From Brevibacillus ruminantium (GTDB taxonomy: Bacteria > Bacillota > Bacilli > Brevibacillales > Brevibacillaceae), in assembly GCF_023746555.1 (NCBI RefSeq), contig NZ_CP098755.1:1144001-1208000 (forward strand): a stretch of DNA of 64,000 nt. Reading direction: 5' to 3'. Shown here piece by piece: positions 8,167 to 17,117 of this stretch (position 1 is the stretch's first letter; every line of letters starts with the position of its first letter). The notes beneath the pieces are model-generated. The model made no database searches, was not told where the DNA came from, and was given only the letters and a program-made list of their open reading frames with translations. Both the position numbers and the translations under genes were made by a program.

Positions 8167-8703
8167 ATGGGCGTGTGGGATATCATTTATCTTGTGTGCA
8201 TGATTACAGGTCTTGTGTATACCTTGTTTACGCTGTTTTTCGGGGACTCTGTATCGGAGTGGATGGCACAGACGGAACTGCCGGTTTTTCAACCACTTCT
8301 CCTGATCAGCGGGCTGACAGCCTTCGGAGCGAGCGGCTACCTGTTTACCCGATTTACTTCCTTTTCTCCATGGACGGTATTTGCTTTTGCAGTTATTGTG
8401 GGCTTTGTACTTGCGGTCACAGCGTACTTTACATGGATCAAGCCAATGGAGAATGCAGAAAATTCGATCGGATACACGATGCAGCAGCTCTCGGGCATGG
8501 TCGGGGAAGTGCTGACGACCGTTCCGGCAGAGGGTCTGGGAGAAGTGATCGTCACGATGGTAAGCGGAAGGACCAACCATATGGCGGCAAGTCTTGAGCG
8601 AGAAGTGATACCAGAAGGAACGAAAGTCGTTGTTGTCGATGTCCGAGACCACGTTCTGTACGTTACCCCCTTTCACAATTCTGGGGAAAAGGAGAGTATG
8701 TGA
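8167..8703 (+). CDS. yuaF: NfeD-like membrane protein YuaF
   Basis: 178 aa. Three hydrophobic helices fill about residues 5-100 (IIYLVCMITGLVYTLFTLFF, LLISGLTAFGASGYLF, FAFAVIVGFVLAVTAYF), followed by a soluble C-terminal domain of about 75 residues (VGEVLTTVPAEGLGEVIV) that fits the NfeD OB-fold. NfeD-like proteins partner with flotillins, and the flotillin gene overlaps its stop by TGATG. AAAGGGGTG precedes the ATG. Expected role: membrane-microdomain organisation and envelope-stress response with FloT, inferred from B. subtilis. Confidence 0.85.
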   Translation: MGVWDIIYLVCMITGLVYTLFTLFFGDSVSEWMAQTELPVFQPLLLISGLTAFGASGYLFTRFTSFSPWTVFAFAVIVGFVLAVTAYFTWIKPMENAENSIGYTMQQLSGMVGEVLTTVPAEGLGEVIVTMVSGRTNHMAASLEREVIPEGTKVVVVDVRDHVLYVTPFHNSGEKESM

Positions 8704-10319
8704 TGTTTCTAAATGACTCCACTATTTTTGCACCGGTCATCGCTGTCATCGCTGTTTTTGTCGTACTGGGAATCGCATTCTGGGCCCGTTACAAGACCGT
8801 AGGCGCAGACGAGGCAATGATTGTTACGGGTAGCTTTCTGGGAAATAAAAACGTACTGAGTGATGAAACCGGCCGTAAGATGAAAATCGTCCGAGGCGGA
8901 GGTACGTTTATCCTGCCGATTTTCCAGCAGGCTAATTTTATCAGTCTGATGTCCCACAAGCTGGATGTATCTACGCCTGAGGTGTACACCGAACAAGGCG
9001 TGCCCGTGATGGCAGACGGCACGGCGATTATCAAGGTAGGGGGCTCTATCGATGAGATCGCGACGGCCGCTGAACAGTTCATGGGTAAAACCGACGAAGC
9101 CCTCAAGCAGGAAGCGCAAGAAGTCTTGGAAGGGTATTTGCGAGCCATACTGGGCAGCATGACGGTAGAGGAAATCTACAAAAACCGGGAGCGTTTTGCT
9201 CAGGAAGTGCAGGCAGTGGCTGCCAAGGACCTGAAGAAGATGGGACTTTCCGTGGTCAGCTTCACGATTAAAGATGTCCGGGATAAAAACGGTTATCTCG
9301 CCGCGCTGGGAATTCCGCAGATTGCTGCGGTGAAGCGAGACGCCACGATTTCCCAGGCAGAAGCCGACAAGGAAGCGCGAATTCGCCAAGCGCAGGCCGA
9401 GCAGGAAGCGCGGAAGGCGGAGCTGCTGAAAGAAACCCACATCGCCGAGTCGGAAAAGGAAAAGGAACTGAAAATCGCTGCCTTTAAACAGGAACAGGAT
9501 AAAGCGAAGGCCTCTGCTGACCAAGCCTATAAATTGCAAGAGGCTGTGGCCAAGCAGCAGGTTACCGAAGAAGAAATGAAGATCGAAATCGTTCGCAAGC
9601 AAAAAGAGATTGAACTGGAAGAGAAAGAAATTCTGCGCCGTGAGCGCCAATACGACGCAGAGGTGAAAAAGAAGGCTGACGCAGATCGCTACGCCGTGGA
9701 ACAAGCGGCAGAGGCGGAGAAGGCAAAGAAACTCCGCGAAGCCGATGCACTGAAATACCGCATCGAGGCAGAGGCAAAAGCACAGGCCGAGCAAAAGCGC
9801 CTCGAAGGTTTGGCTATCGCAGAAGCGGAAAAAGCGCGAGGAACAGCGGAAGCAGAGGTTACCCGCCTGAAGCTGGAAGCCGAAGCCGAGGGGAAAGAGA
9901 AGCTCGCCGAAGCATTCGAAAAATTTGGTCATGCGGCAGTTCTGGATATTATCGCGAAGATGCTGCCAGAGCTTGCAGAGAAGATTGCCGAGCCGATGAA
10001 GGCAATCGACAAGGTGACGATCGTGGACGCAGGCGGCGGCCAAGGAGACGGAGTCAATCGGTTGAGCGGCAATGTGACGAAGCTGATGGCCCAACTGCCG
10101 GAAATGGTCAAGGACGTTTCCGGTGTGGACATGAACAAAATCATTGCCAGTTTTATGAAGGCAGACCCGAATGATCCTGCAGCGATCAAGCAGCAAGCAA
10201 GCAGCCTGCTGAGCGGTGCGTCGATTTCAGAGGCCGCTGCAGCAGCAACCTCTACCGCAGCAGCATCTACCGCTTCCGCAGCAGCAGAAGCAGGTAACGA
10301 GAACGCCGACAAGAAATAA
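8703..10319 (+). CDS. floT: Flotillin FloT (SPFH domain)
   Basis: About 538 aa. A hydrophobic N-terminal hairpin (TIFAPVIAVIAVFVVLGIAFWARY) is followed by an SPFH/PHB domain to about residue 210, then a long charged coiled coil rich in EAEKARGTAEAEV-type repeats (about 215-420), and a C-terminal oligomerisation region ending in an unusually alanine-rich tail. Flotillins scaffold functional membrane microdomains. ATG 8703 is preferred; it overlaps the upstream TGA. GTG 8700 is possible. It is co-transcribed with yuaF. No yuaI homologue follows. Confidence 0.93.
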   Translation: MFLNDSTIFAPVIAVIAVFVVLGIAFWARYKTVGADEAMIVTGSFLGNKNVLSDETGRKMKIVRGGGTFILPIFQQANFISLMSHKLDVSTPEVYTEQGVPVMADGTAIIKVGGSIDEIATAAEQFMGKTDEALKQEAQEVLEGYLRAILGSMTVEEIYKNRERFAQEVQAVAAKDLKKMGLSVVSFTIKDVRDKNGYLAALGIPQIAAVKRDATISQAEADKEARIRQAQAEQEARKAELLKETHIAESEKEKELKIAAFKQEQDKAKASADQAYKLQEAVAKQQVTEEEMKIEIVRKQKEIELEEKEILRRERQYDAEVKKKADADRYAVEQAAEAEKAKKLREADALKYRIEAEAKAQAEQKRLEGLAIAEAEKARGTAEAEVTRLKLEAEAEGKEKLAEAFEKFGHAAVLDIIAKMLPELAEKIAEPMKAIDKVTIVDAGGGQGDGVNRLSGNVTKLMAQLPEMVKDVSGVDMNKIIASFMKADPNDPAAIKQQASSLLSGASISEAAAAATSTAAASTASAAAEAGNENADKK

Positions 10320-10386
10320 GGAATGGCTACTGGGCGAGCCGGCAGCTCGTGTACGACCAAGTTCGGACTGCTGCTTGTCTGTCAGG

Positions 10387-10842
10387 TCAGTCAGCACCCG
10401 CGTCATCTAGCAGATAGGGACGTTCTGCAAAACCTCCATCGGTCCACTGGTACAGCTTGAGCTGAGGCTCGTCGTCTGCCAGACTGACGATCCAGTAGCC
10501 AAGCTGTGGATAGTGCCACCCCTGCGCATCCGCCAGGGAGGGGATCGCCGGAGTGGATGGATGACTGTGGAGCACCCCCAGCCACTGCAGCCCCTGCTCG
10601 TTGATGCGTCGCAGCCCCTGCAGAAAATCGGGGCCGCTGAGACGAAAAGTGTCGGGTGTGGAATGCGCGTGGAGCATGGGGACAAATGCCGTAATGGTCG
10701 CATGTCGGCCCGCCAAAAGAGCAGAGTATTCTACAGGAAACGCCTCATTGGCTTCGGCCAGGAGGCGTTTCGCTACTTTTCCGTCCAAACATGTTTTGGT
10801 ATGCTTAAACCCAAAGGGTTCGCCGAGAAGACCGGGAAACAT
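10387..10842 (-). CDS. JAB1/MPN (M67-like) metallopeptidase domain protein
   Basis: 151 aa from ATG 10842, chosen for the perfect AGGAGG nine bases upstream; an in-frame ATG at 10875 has no ribosome site. The JAMM motif is complete: E38, then H92-S-H94-x7-S102-x2-D105 (HSHPSTPAIPSLAD). These zinc isopeptidase-like enzymes remove ubiquitin-like or sulfur-carrier tags, or process peptides; bacterial stand-alone members are poorly characterised. The protein is cytoplasmic. It is divergent from the DUF72 gene, sharing a translation-initiation region with it. Confidence 0.85.
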   Translation of the reverse strand: MFPGLLGEPFGFKHTKTCLDGKVAKRLLAEANEAFPVEYSALLAGRHATITAFVPMLHAHSTPDTFRLSGPDFLQGLRRINEQGLQWLGVLHSHPSTPAIPSLADAQGWHYPQLGYWIVSLADDEPQLKLYQWTDGGFAERPYLLDDAGAD

Positions 10843-10851
10843 AGAAATTTT

Positions 10852-10862
10852 CCTCCTGGAGG
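10852..10862. promoter_or_regulatory. Shared divergent Shine-Dalgarno palindrome
   Basis: CCTCCTGGAGG gives GGAGG on both strands: the minus copy is 9 nt from the JAB ATG (10842) and the plus copy 11 nt from the DUF72 ATG (10874). The two start codons are only 31 bp apart and face away from each other, so both mRNAs must overlap here. Confidence 0.75.
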
Positions 10863-10873
10863 TTGACTCATTC

Positions 10874-11725
10874 ATGAATACGATTCACGTCGGTGTGTGC
10901 GGCTGGGGGGATCATTACGATCTGTATACCCACGGCGTTCGCAATCGGGACAAGCTCTCCGTCTACGCCAGTCATTTTCCTATCGTCGAGGTAGACAGTT
11001 CTTTTTACGCTATTTTACCACAATCCAATTATGAGACCTGGGTGCGCGAGACGCCACAGGGCTTTGGCTTTATTGTCAAGCCGTATCAGGCGCTGACCGG
11101 GCATCAGAGAGGTGATGCTCCAACGGATCGGCGGGAGCTGTTTCGCCAGTTTGAGGAAAGTATTCAGCCGCTGGTCGAAGCGGGCAAACTAAAGATGCTA
11201 TTGTTTCAGTTTCCCCCTTGGTTTGATTGTACACGGGAGCACGTGCAATACATCCGTGCCTGCCGCCAGATCATGGAGGCGTATCCGCTGGCGGTGGAAT
11301 TTCGTCATCAGAGCTGGTTCGAACCCCGTTATCGGGAAAAGACACTGGAGCTGCTGCAGACAATTGGCGCCATTCATGTCCTGTGTGATGAACCTCAAGC
11401 GGGAAAGGGCTGTGTTCCGATAGTCGAGGCGGTCACCCATTCTGCGCAAGCGCTCGTTCGCTTTCATGGACGCAATGTTTCGGGATGGCGCGACCCAGGC
11501 GAAGGGCAGAACTGGCGAGATGTCCGCTATCTGTACCGGTATTCGAAGGAGGAGCTGGTTGAGTGGCTGCCGCGTATTCAACGAATAGCCGCGGAAGCCG
11601 AGGAAGTTTGTATTTTGTTTAACAACAACTCCGGTGGAGACGCAGTCGGGAACGCCAAGCAGTTCATGAGGATGCTGGGAATTGATCCGACGGGGCTGAA
11701 TCCTCGTCAATTGGAGCTGTTCTGA
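10874..11725 (+). CDS. yunF: DUF72 (YecE/YunF) family protein
   Basis: 283 aa, ATG with GGAGG 11 nt upstream. The DUF72 TIM-barrel signatures are present: VGVCGWGDHYDLY at the N-terminus, VEVDSSFYAIL, FGFIVKPYQALTGH, VEFRHQSWF and LYRYSKEELVEW. Function is unknown; the fold resembles sugar-phosphate or endonuclease IV-like barrels. It belongs to the yun block as in B. subtilis. It is divergent from the JAB gene, and a TSUP exporter gene follows by 48 bp in the same direction. Confidence 0.88.
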   Translation: MNTIHVGVCGWGDHYDLYTHGVRNRDKLSVYASHFPIVEVDSSFYAILPQSNYETWVRETPQGFGFIVKPYQALTGHQRGDAPTDRRELFRQFEESIQPLVEAGKLKMLLFQFPPWFDCTREHVQYIRACRQIMEAYPLAVEFRHQSWFEPRYREKTLELLQTIGAIHVLCDEPQAGKGCVPIVEAVTHSAQALVRFHGRNVSGWRDPGEGQNWRDVRYLYRYSKEELVEWLPRIQRIAAEAEEVCILFNNNSGGDAVGNAKQFMRMLGIDPTGLNPRQLELF

Positions 11726-11773
11726 TCTGAGCAGCTTTGCGTCCACAATCACCGGCAGAAAGAAGGGTAGCAG

Positions 11774-12598
11774 ATGGTGTACGCATTGGCAGGCATGTTT
11801 GTGATCATCGGCATGTTTGCAGGAGTCGTTGGCAGTATCGCAGGATTGGGCGGAGGGATGTTCTTTGTCCCCGCCTTGCTGTATTTGGGAAATGTGTATG
11901 CTCCGGGGTCAGTCAGCCCGCAAATTGCCGCGGGAACGTCATTGATCGTCATTGGGGTCACCGCCTTATCTTCCTCCATCTCTTATCTGAAACAGAAGAG
12001 AGTCGATATCCAAAGCGCGTTGCTCTTTTTTTTAGGCAGTGCCCCCGGTGCTATCTTGGGTGTGTACCTTAATACATTACTACCAATAAAGGCATTTACG
12101 CTGCTGTTTGGCTTGTTTCAGTTGTGCATGTTTATATTGATGATGGTGAAGGACAAAATCAAGCCCCGCAGCATTAACTGGGACGTACGCCGCCAATTTG
12201 TTGACGCTGAGGGAACCACGTTTGAATATGGATACAATCGCGGAGTCGCCATCGCGATCGCTTTTCTGGTGGGCATTACATCCTCGCTGTTTGGTGTCGG
12301 CGGCGGAATCTTGATGGTTCCGATGATGATGATCCTGTTTCGCTTTCCGCCACACATCGCCGCGGCTACCTCCATGCTGGTCATTTTCTTCTCCGCTATG
12401 GTCGGGTCTGTCACGAATATTTGGCATGATCATGTGAACTGGTTTTATGCAGCCATGCTGGCGCCAGGAGCGTGGCTAGGCGGAAAATGGGGAGCGGTGA
12501 TCGCAAGCCGGATGAAAGGCCAGACAGTTGTCCTCATCCTGCGGGTATTGATTTTGGGTATGGCCATCCAAATGATTGGCGAGTCCGTCGTCAAATAA
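11774..12598 (+). CDS. yunE: TauE/SafE (TSUP) family sulfur-compound exporter YunE
   Basis: 274 aa integral membrane protein with two homologous halves, each opening with the glycine-rich signature (AGVVGSIAGLGGGMFFVPALL and SSLFGVGGGILMVPMMM) followed by a PHIAAATSMLVI/PQIAAGTSLIVI segment. About eight helices. TSUP proteins move sulfite, taurine-derived sulfoacetate or related anions. ATG has AAGAAGGG upstream. It sits between DUF72 and YunD as in B. subtilis. Confidence 0.88.
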   Translation: MVYALAGMFVIIGMFAGVVGSIAGLGGGMFFVPALLYLGNVYAPGSVSPQIAAGTSLIVIGVTALSSSISYLKQKRVDIQSALLFFLGSAPGAILGVYLNTLLPIKAFTLLFGLFQLCMFILMMVKDKIKPRSINWDVRRQFVDAEGTTFEYGYNRGVAIAIAFLVGITSSLFGVGGGILMVPMMMILFRFPPHIAAATSMLVIFFSAMVGSVTNIWHDHVNWFYAAMLAPGAWLGGKWGAVIASRMKGQTVVLILRVLILGMAIQMIGESVVK

Positions 12599-12668
12599 AG
12601 GAGAGGAACCCGAGACATGCAGTGGCGTGAGGAACAGGGAGTTTCGGGAGAATTAGGGAGGGAGAGTC

Positions 12669-14105
12669 GTGGCAGACACCTGTACCTTGCATATTTTGCA
12701 CACCAATGATGTGCACAGCCGCTTTAGCAGTATGCCGCATATCGCCTCATGTCTCAGGCAGCACCGCGATCGCTGGGAGGCGCTGGGTGAGCATGTATTG
12801 ACCGTGGATATAGGCGATCATGCTGACCGGATGGACGTAAGAACAGAAGCGACCTGGGGCCAGCTCAACGTCGAGGTGCTCAATCGGAGCGGTTATCAGT
12901 ATGTCACGATTGGCAACAACGAAGGCATCACCCTTCCCAAAGCGAGATTGGATGCACTGTACGAGCGGGCAGGCTTTACCGTTGTTCTGGGAAACATGGT
13001 GGATGCTGATACGGGTAAGGTGCCGCGCTGGGCAGTGACACAGGCCATTCACGAATGGGAGGATCTGCGTGTGGGGATTCTCGGGGTAACCGCCCCCTTT
13101 GTCCAGTTTTATCAGCTTCTGGGCTGGGAAACGAAAGCCCCCTTTGAATTGCTGCGCGAGCAGATCGCCGCACTTCGTTCTTCCGTCGATCTTGTCATCC
13201 TGTTGTCGCATCTCGGTTACCCGGAGGATTGCCGACTGGCCCAGGAAATAGAAGGTGTCGACATCATTTTGGGCGCCCACACCCACCATCAGCTGGCACA
13301 TGGGGAACGGGTAAAGGAAACGCTCATCGCGCAGACGGGCATGCTCGGCACCAATGTCGGCCACATCCGCCTGGTCTGGGATCGAGAGGCACACAAGGTA
13401 CAAGAAGCATCCGCAGAATTATTTCCATCCACGGAGTATCCGGCTGACCCGGATTTGTCCGCCTATTTGGCCCAGGAGCAGAAAAACACAGAGAGGCTGT
13501 TGGAGCGGACTGCCGTTCGCCTGTCTGTAGAGCTGAGCAATTCCTGGACGGAGGAGACCTCTTTTGGATCAGCATTGGCTGCTTCGCTGCGCCAGTGGAC
13601 CCAGGCGGAGGTGGGATTGGCCAATAACGGACTGCTGCTCACGCCGCTGAGCGGAGAAGTAAGCTACGGGGATTTGCTTCGCTGTCTGCCTCATCCGATC
13701 AATCCCTGCGCGGTTTCGTTGACAGGTGAACAGCTCTCCCGGGTGCTCATGCAATCCATCCAGCCCCAGGTGATCCAGCGTGAATTGCGCGGTTTTGGAT
13801 TCCGCGGCAAAGTGACAGGCTGGATGGGTATTGATGGTTTGCAGGTATGGTACGAAGCGGGGGAGCAACCGCGGATTGCCAGAATTGAAGTAAATGGAGA
13901 GCTGATCGACAGTCAGCGCTGCTACCGGGTCGGCACGATCGATATGTTTATGTTTAATCGACTGTTCCCTGATCTGGCGGAAGGGACGCAGATCCATTAC
14001 TACCTGCCCGAATTGCTGCGCGAAATCCTCGCCCAGACGCTAAATGACGAGGCGCTGCTGACGGCGGCGCAAAAGCCGCGCTGGCTCAATCTCGCCCGCT
14101 CCTGA
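12669..14105 (+). CDS. yunD: YunD-like bimetallic phosphoesterase / 5'-nucleotidase
   Basis: 478 aa, GTG start with GGAGGGAGAG. The metallophosphoesterase motifs are HTNDVHSRF near the N-terminus, VDIGDHADRMD, TIGNNEG, LLSHLGYPEDCRLA and GAHTHHQL; the C-terminal half is the nucleotidase specificity domain (VGLANNGLLLTPLSGEVSYGDL, ending in YRVGTIDMFMF). Asparagine replaces histidine in the usual GNHE motif (GNNE). There is no signal peptide, so it is probably cytoplasmic, unlike secreted UshA. The substrate is likely a nucleotide or diphosphate-linked metabolite. Confidence 0.87.
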   Translation: MADTCTLHILHTNDVHSRFSSMPHIASCLRQHRDRWEALGEHVLTVDIGDHADRMDVRTEATWGQLNVEVLNRSGYQYVTIGNNEGITLPKARLDALYERAGFTVVLGNMVDADTGKVPRWAVTQAIHEWEDLRVGILGVTAPFVQFYQLLGWETKAPFELLREQIAALRSSVDLVILLSHLGYPEDCRLAQEIEGVDIILGAHTHHQLAHGERVKETLIAQTGMLGTNVGHIRLVWDREAHKVQEASAELFPSTEYPADPDLSAYLAQEQKNTERLLERTAVRLSVELSNSWTEETSFGSALAASLRQWTQAEVGLANNGLLLTPLSGEVSYGDLLRCLPHPINPCAVSLTGEQLSRVLMQSIQPQVIQRELRGFGFRGKVTGWMGIDGLQVWYEAGEQPRIARIEVNGELIDSQRCYRVGTIDMFMFNRLFPDLAEGTQIHYYLPELLREILAQTLNDEALLTAAQKPRWLNLARS

Positions 14106-14158
14106 CGAAGCACATCCGCCCATTTGGGGCATGCTAACTGGAAAAGGAGGAGGCAGCC

Positions 14159-14398
14159 ATGCGGTTTGTAGACGAAATTTACCGGTTATACAAAGGACAC
14201 TTCAATGGGGACGAGGAAGATATCGTCGCGATTATCGTTGGCATTCTGGAGGAGCAATCCCATCAAGATCTGCTGAAGCTGGTGGCGGAGATGGATGAGG
14301 AAGAGCTTTTTCACATGTTGGCCACGTACATGGTTGAAGTCATGAAGCGCAAGGTCGCCATGGATGATGAGCGTCCGCCTGCTACACTCACACACTGA
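14159..14398 (+). CDS. Small acidic conserved protein (DUF6154-like)
   Basis: 79 aa. MRFVDEIYRLYKGHFNGDEED and LLKLVAEMDEEELFHMLATY resemble a short Bacillales family I recall as DUF6154. Acidic, helical, no membrane segment. AAGGAGGAGG lies ideally before ATG. It sits between yunD and yunC and is probably co-transcribed. No function is known. Confidence 0.7.
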   Translation: MRFVDEIYRLYKGHFNGDEEDIVAIIVGILEEQSHQDLLKLVAEMDEEELFHMLATYMVEVMKRKVAMDDERPPATLTH

Positions 14399-14477
14399 CA
14401 ACTGACACCACTTGCGGGCGGATTACATACGATGGTAGCGCGCCGATGTATAGCTGAAAAGAAGGAGGAATCTCAAA

Positions 14478-14780
14478 ATGATCGAGGTACAGCCAATCCA
14501 CTTTTCTGAAGGAACTGCCATCGCCGTAACCGTTCGCCTGCCGAAGACGACACTGCTCGCGGTCACGACCGATAAGGGATATATCATGTGCGGAGCCCTG
14601 GATGTAGGGCTGTTAAATGAAAAGCTGGCCAGCCGGGAGATTGTCGCCGGCCGGGCGGTGGGTGTAAAAACTATCGAGGAGTTGCTGGATGCTCCCCTGG
14701 AGTCGATCACGCATACGGCGGAGGCGCTGGGCATCACGGTGGGAGAAATCGGGAGAGACGCCATTCGGAAAATGTTTTAA
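14478..14780 (+). CDS. yunC: DUF1805 protein YunC
   Basis: 100 aa, AAGGAGGAA before ATG. VRLPKTTLLAVTTDKGYIMCGALDVGLLN and ASREIVAGRAVGVKTIEELL are typical of the DUF1805 family, to which B. subtilis YunC belongs. Function unknown. Last gene of the yunE-yunD-DUF6154-yunC run, followed by a terminator. Confidence 0.85.
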   Translation: MIEVQPIHFSEGTAIAVTVRLPKTTLLAVTTDKGYIMCGALDVGLLNEKLASREIVAGRAVGVKTIEELLDAPLESITHTAEALGITVGEIGRDAIRKMF

Positions 14781-14786
14781 AGGGAG

Positions 14787-14816
14787 AACGCCTTCGTCCT
14801 TGTGACGAGGCGTTTT
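14787..14816 (+). terminator. Intrinsic terminator after yunC
   Basis: AACGCCTTCGTC / GACGAGGCGTT stem, with one mismatch, then TTTTC. Confidence 0.8.
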
Positions 14817-14847
14817 CGACATTTATCTACAGTTCGTGAAAAAGAAA

Positions 14848-14876
14848 TGTAGAACAAACACGAATAACGGTATAAT
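14848..14876 (+). promoter_or_regulatory. Sigma-A-type promoter of the HD-GYP gene
   Basis: Perfect TATAAT at 14871-14876, with TGTAGA 17 bp upstream as a weak -35. Confidence 0.55.
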
Positions 14877-14909
14877 AAGGGCAACCTGAATGAAAGGCGA
14901 AGAACGGAA

Positions 14910-16004
14910 ATGAGATTACGCTCGATTCAAAAATGCAAGCCTGGTCAAACACTTGCCCGCTCTGTCTACGCCGAGAACGGCACCATCCTGGTAGGGTCAG
15001 GTGTCGAACTCACGCAGCGCATGATTGACCGATTGATCAGAATGAACGTGACCAATCTATACATACAAGATAACCGGACAGAAGATATCCAGGTGGAAGC
15101 GACGGTATCAGAAGCAACGCGGCGAGAAGCGATGGGCTTGATTAACGAGGCGTTCCGCTCCTCCAGCCAAAGCCCGCAAAAATGGCAGCAGATGTTTTCC
15201 GACAAGCAGTTTGGACGGCAAATCAGACAGGTGCTGTCAACGGTGGCCGATGAACTGAAGGGAAAGCACTCGGCTATGAATCTGCTGGCAGATGCCTGTG
15301 CGTTTGACCATTATATTTTTGCTCATTCCTTTAATGTGATGCTGTATTCGACTGCGCTTGCTCTCAAGTCCGACTTTGGTGAGAAGGAAGTGCTGGAGAT
15401 TGGCATCGGCGCCATGCTCCACGACATTGGCAAAATGTCGATCCCGGATACGATCCTGAAAAAACCCGGCCGACTGACTGATGAAGAATTTGTTGTAATG
15501 AAGAGGCATACTGAAATCGGTTTTGAAATGCTCCGGCGCCAGGAGGATATCCCGCTTCTGGCCGCCCACTGTGCTTTTCAGCATCATGAACGGCTGGACG
15601 GGACAGGGTATCCTCGACGCTTGAAAGGCGATGAGATACATCCGTATGCCAAATTGATGGCGGTTTGTGATGTTTTTGACGCCTTGACCACACATCGCGT
15701 CTATCGTCCGCCCATGCTGCCGCATGATGCGATGGAGTTGCTGTACACCGGTGCAGACATTTTGTACGACAAAGAATATGTAGAACGTTTTCGCGATACG
15801 ATCGCTCTTTATCCGCTGGGGCTGTCCGTGGTTTTAAATACGAAGGAGTCAGGCGTAGTTGTCGATTACAACAAAGGCACGCCCAGCCGCCCTGTTGTCC
15901 GCATCCTGTATGATGAAAACGGACAACCTGTGGAACATCCCTATGAGTATGATTTGTCGAAGCGGCTTCATCTGATGATTGTCTCCTGTGACGAGTTATT
16001 CTAA
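14910..16004 (+). CDS. HD-GYP domain cyclic-di-GMP phosphodiesterase
   Basis: 364 aa. The HD-GYP signature is intact: MLHDIGKMSIPDTILKKPGRLTDEE, HTEIGFEMLRR, then HHERLDGTGYP and VCDVFDALTTHRVYRPP. These residues bind two or three metals and hydrolyse c-di-GMP in characterised relatives. The N-terminal about 110 residues form a DUF3391-like region (GSGVELTQRMIDRLIRMNVTNLYI). A short C-terminal PilZ-like stretch (LNTKESGVVVDYNKG) may bind ligand. Cytoplasmic and monocistronic with its own promoter. Confidence 0.9.
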   Translation: MRLRSIQKCKPGQTLARSVYAENGTILVGSGVELTQRMIDRLIRMNVTNLYIQDNRTEDIQVEATVSEATRREAMGLINEAFRSSSQSPQKWQQMFSDKQFGRQIRQVLSTVADELKGKHSAMNLLADACAFDHYIFAHSFNVMLYSTALALKSDFGEKEVLEIGIGAMLHDIGKMSIPDTILKKPGRLTDEEFVVMKRHTEIGFEMLRRQEDIPLLAAHCAFQHHERLDGTGYPRRLKGDEIHPYAKLMAVCDVFDALTTHRVYRPPMLPHDAMELLYTGADILYDKEYVERFRDTIALYPLGLSVVLNTKESGVVVDYNKGTPSRPVVRILYDENGQPVEHPYEYDLSKRLHLMIVSCDELF

Positions 16005-16020
16005 GAGGTTGGCTGCCAGG

Positions 16021-16956
16021 CTACAGCCACTCTTTTTTTTTGAATATCAGGTACATGCCGAATCCCAGAGAAGCCATAAAGGCCAGGACGAAATAGTAGC
16101 CAAAGCGGGTTTTGAGTTCGGGCATGAACTCGAAGTTCATACCGTAGATGCCGGTTACGATGGTAAGCGGCATAAAAATTGTGGTCAATGCGGTAAAGAT
16201 TCGCATGATATCATTGGTGCGGCCGGCTACTGCAGAATGATAGGCCTCGCGCAGGTTGCTGATTAACTCGCGAAAGGTTTCAAAGCTCTCCACAATTTTT
16301 ACTGAATCCTCCAGGATGTCGCCAAAATATTTGCGGAGACGCCGGTCGATAAGCGGGAGATCCTTTTTGTGCAGAGCATCGATCAAATCACGCTGCGGCA
16401 TGAGCATTTTTCGCGCGTACAGGATTTCACTCCGAAGTCCGATAATCTGTTGGAGCTGTGATTTGTGGGTATGGATCAGGATTTCTTCTTCCAGCTGTTC
16501 AATCAGCTCTTCTATTTTTTCGATGACCACAAAGTAACGGTGAGCGATCATGTCAATCAAATGATAAAGAAAAAAGTCGGCATTGTTGATTTCCTCTTCC
16601 CGGATCAGTTGCAGCATGCGGGGAGACAATCCAATGTCGTACTTGGTTACTGTGATGATATAATGGCTGCCGAGAAAAAGATTCACTTCACGTAAAAAGA
16701 TATCCTGGTTGTCAAATTCGATACTGTTGATGACGATGAAGCAGTGATCTTCATAAAGCTCCAGCTTGGGTCGCTGCTCTTCTTCGTCGATGCAGTCCTC
16801 GATGGCTAAATCATCCAGCCCGAAAAGGGATTGCAGTACATCCAGATCAAAGAGAGAAGCTTCAATCCAGTAAAAGCCATTCTCCGGCGGGACCTGTGTC
16901 TCTTCAATATCATCAATCAGGGTGATCATTCCATTTTGGACCAGACGAATCTTCAT
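16021..16956 (-). CDS. corA: CorA family Mg2+/Co2+ channel
   Basis: 311 aa. The pore signature YGMNFEFMPEL follows helix one, with a second C-terminal helix (YYFVLAFMASLGFGMYLIF) and basic tail KKKEWL. The large N-terminal soluble funnel domain is typical. The ATG overlaps the stop of a small upstream gene (ATGA), suggesting translational coupling. Convergent with the HD-GYP gene, with only 16 bp between the two stops. Confidence 0.9.
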   Translation of the reverse strand: MKIRLVQNGMITLIDDIEETQVPPENGFYWIEASLFDLDVLQSLFGLDDLAIEDCIDEEEQRPKLELYEDHCFIVINSIEFDNQDIFLREVNLFLGSHYIITVTKYDIGLSPRMLQLIREEEINNADFFLYHLIDMIAHRYFVVIEKIEELIEQLEEEILIHTHKSQLQQIIGLRSEILYARKMLMPQRDLIDALHKKDLPLIDRRLRKYFGDILEDSVKIVESFETFRELISNLREAYHSAVAGRTNDIMRIFTALTTIFMPLTIVTGIYGMNFEFMPELKTRFGYYFVLAFMASLGFGMYLIFKKKEWL

Positions 16957-17117
16957 CTTTCATACTCCTGCTTTGAGGTTGTTTCAGTGCGCTCCGGGGC
17001 CGCTTGTGCCTGCTCGCTCACCCGGGGGAGAATGGTCTGGATGATGTAGTCGCAGGCTGCTTGCAGGGCGGATTCACTGGGAGAGCGGCGGGTGGTGTCA
17101 TTCGGATTGGCTTTCAA
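16953..17117 (-). CDS. Small conserved-looking protein upstream of corA
   Basis: 54 residues from TTG 17117, preferred because GGAGGAGA precedes it at good spacing; ATG 17138 has no ribosome site. Sequence MKANPNDTTRRSPSESALQA then DYIIQTILPRVSEQA is hydrophilic, without membrane segment. Its TGA overlaps the corA ATG, which argues that it is translated. Function unknown. Confidence 0.55.
   Translation of the reverse strand: MKANPNDTTRRSPSESALQAACDYIIQTILPRVSEQAQAAPERTETTSKQEYER

Noticed and set aside
8709..10196. 495-codon open frame antisense to flotillin
   Set aside because: Produced by the biased Glu/Lys/Ala codons of floT on the other strand; low-complexity Leu/Phe translation.
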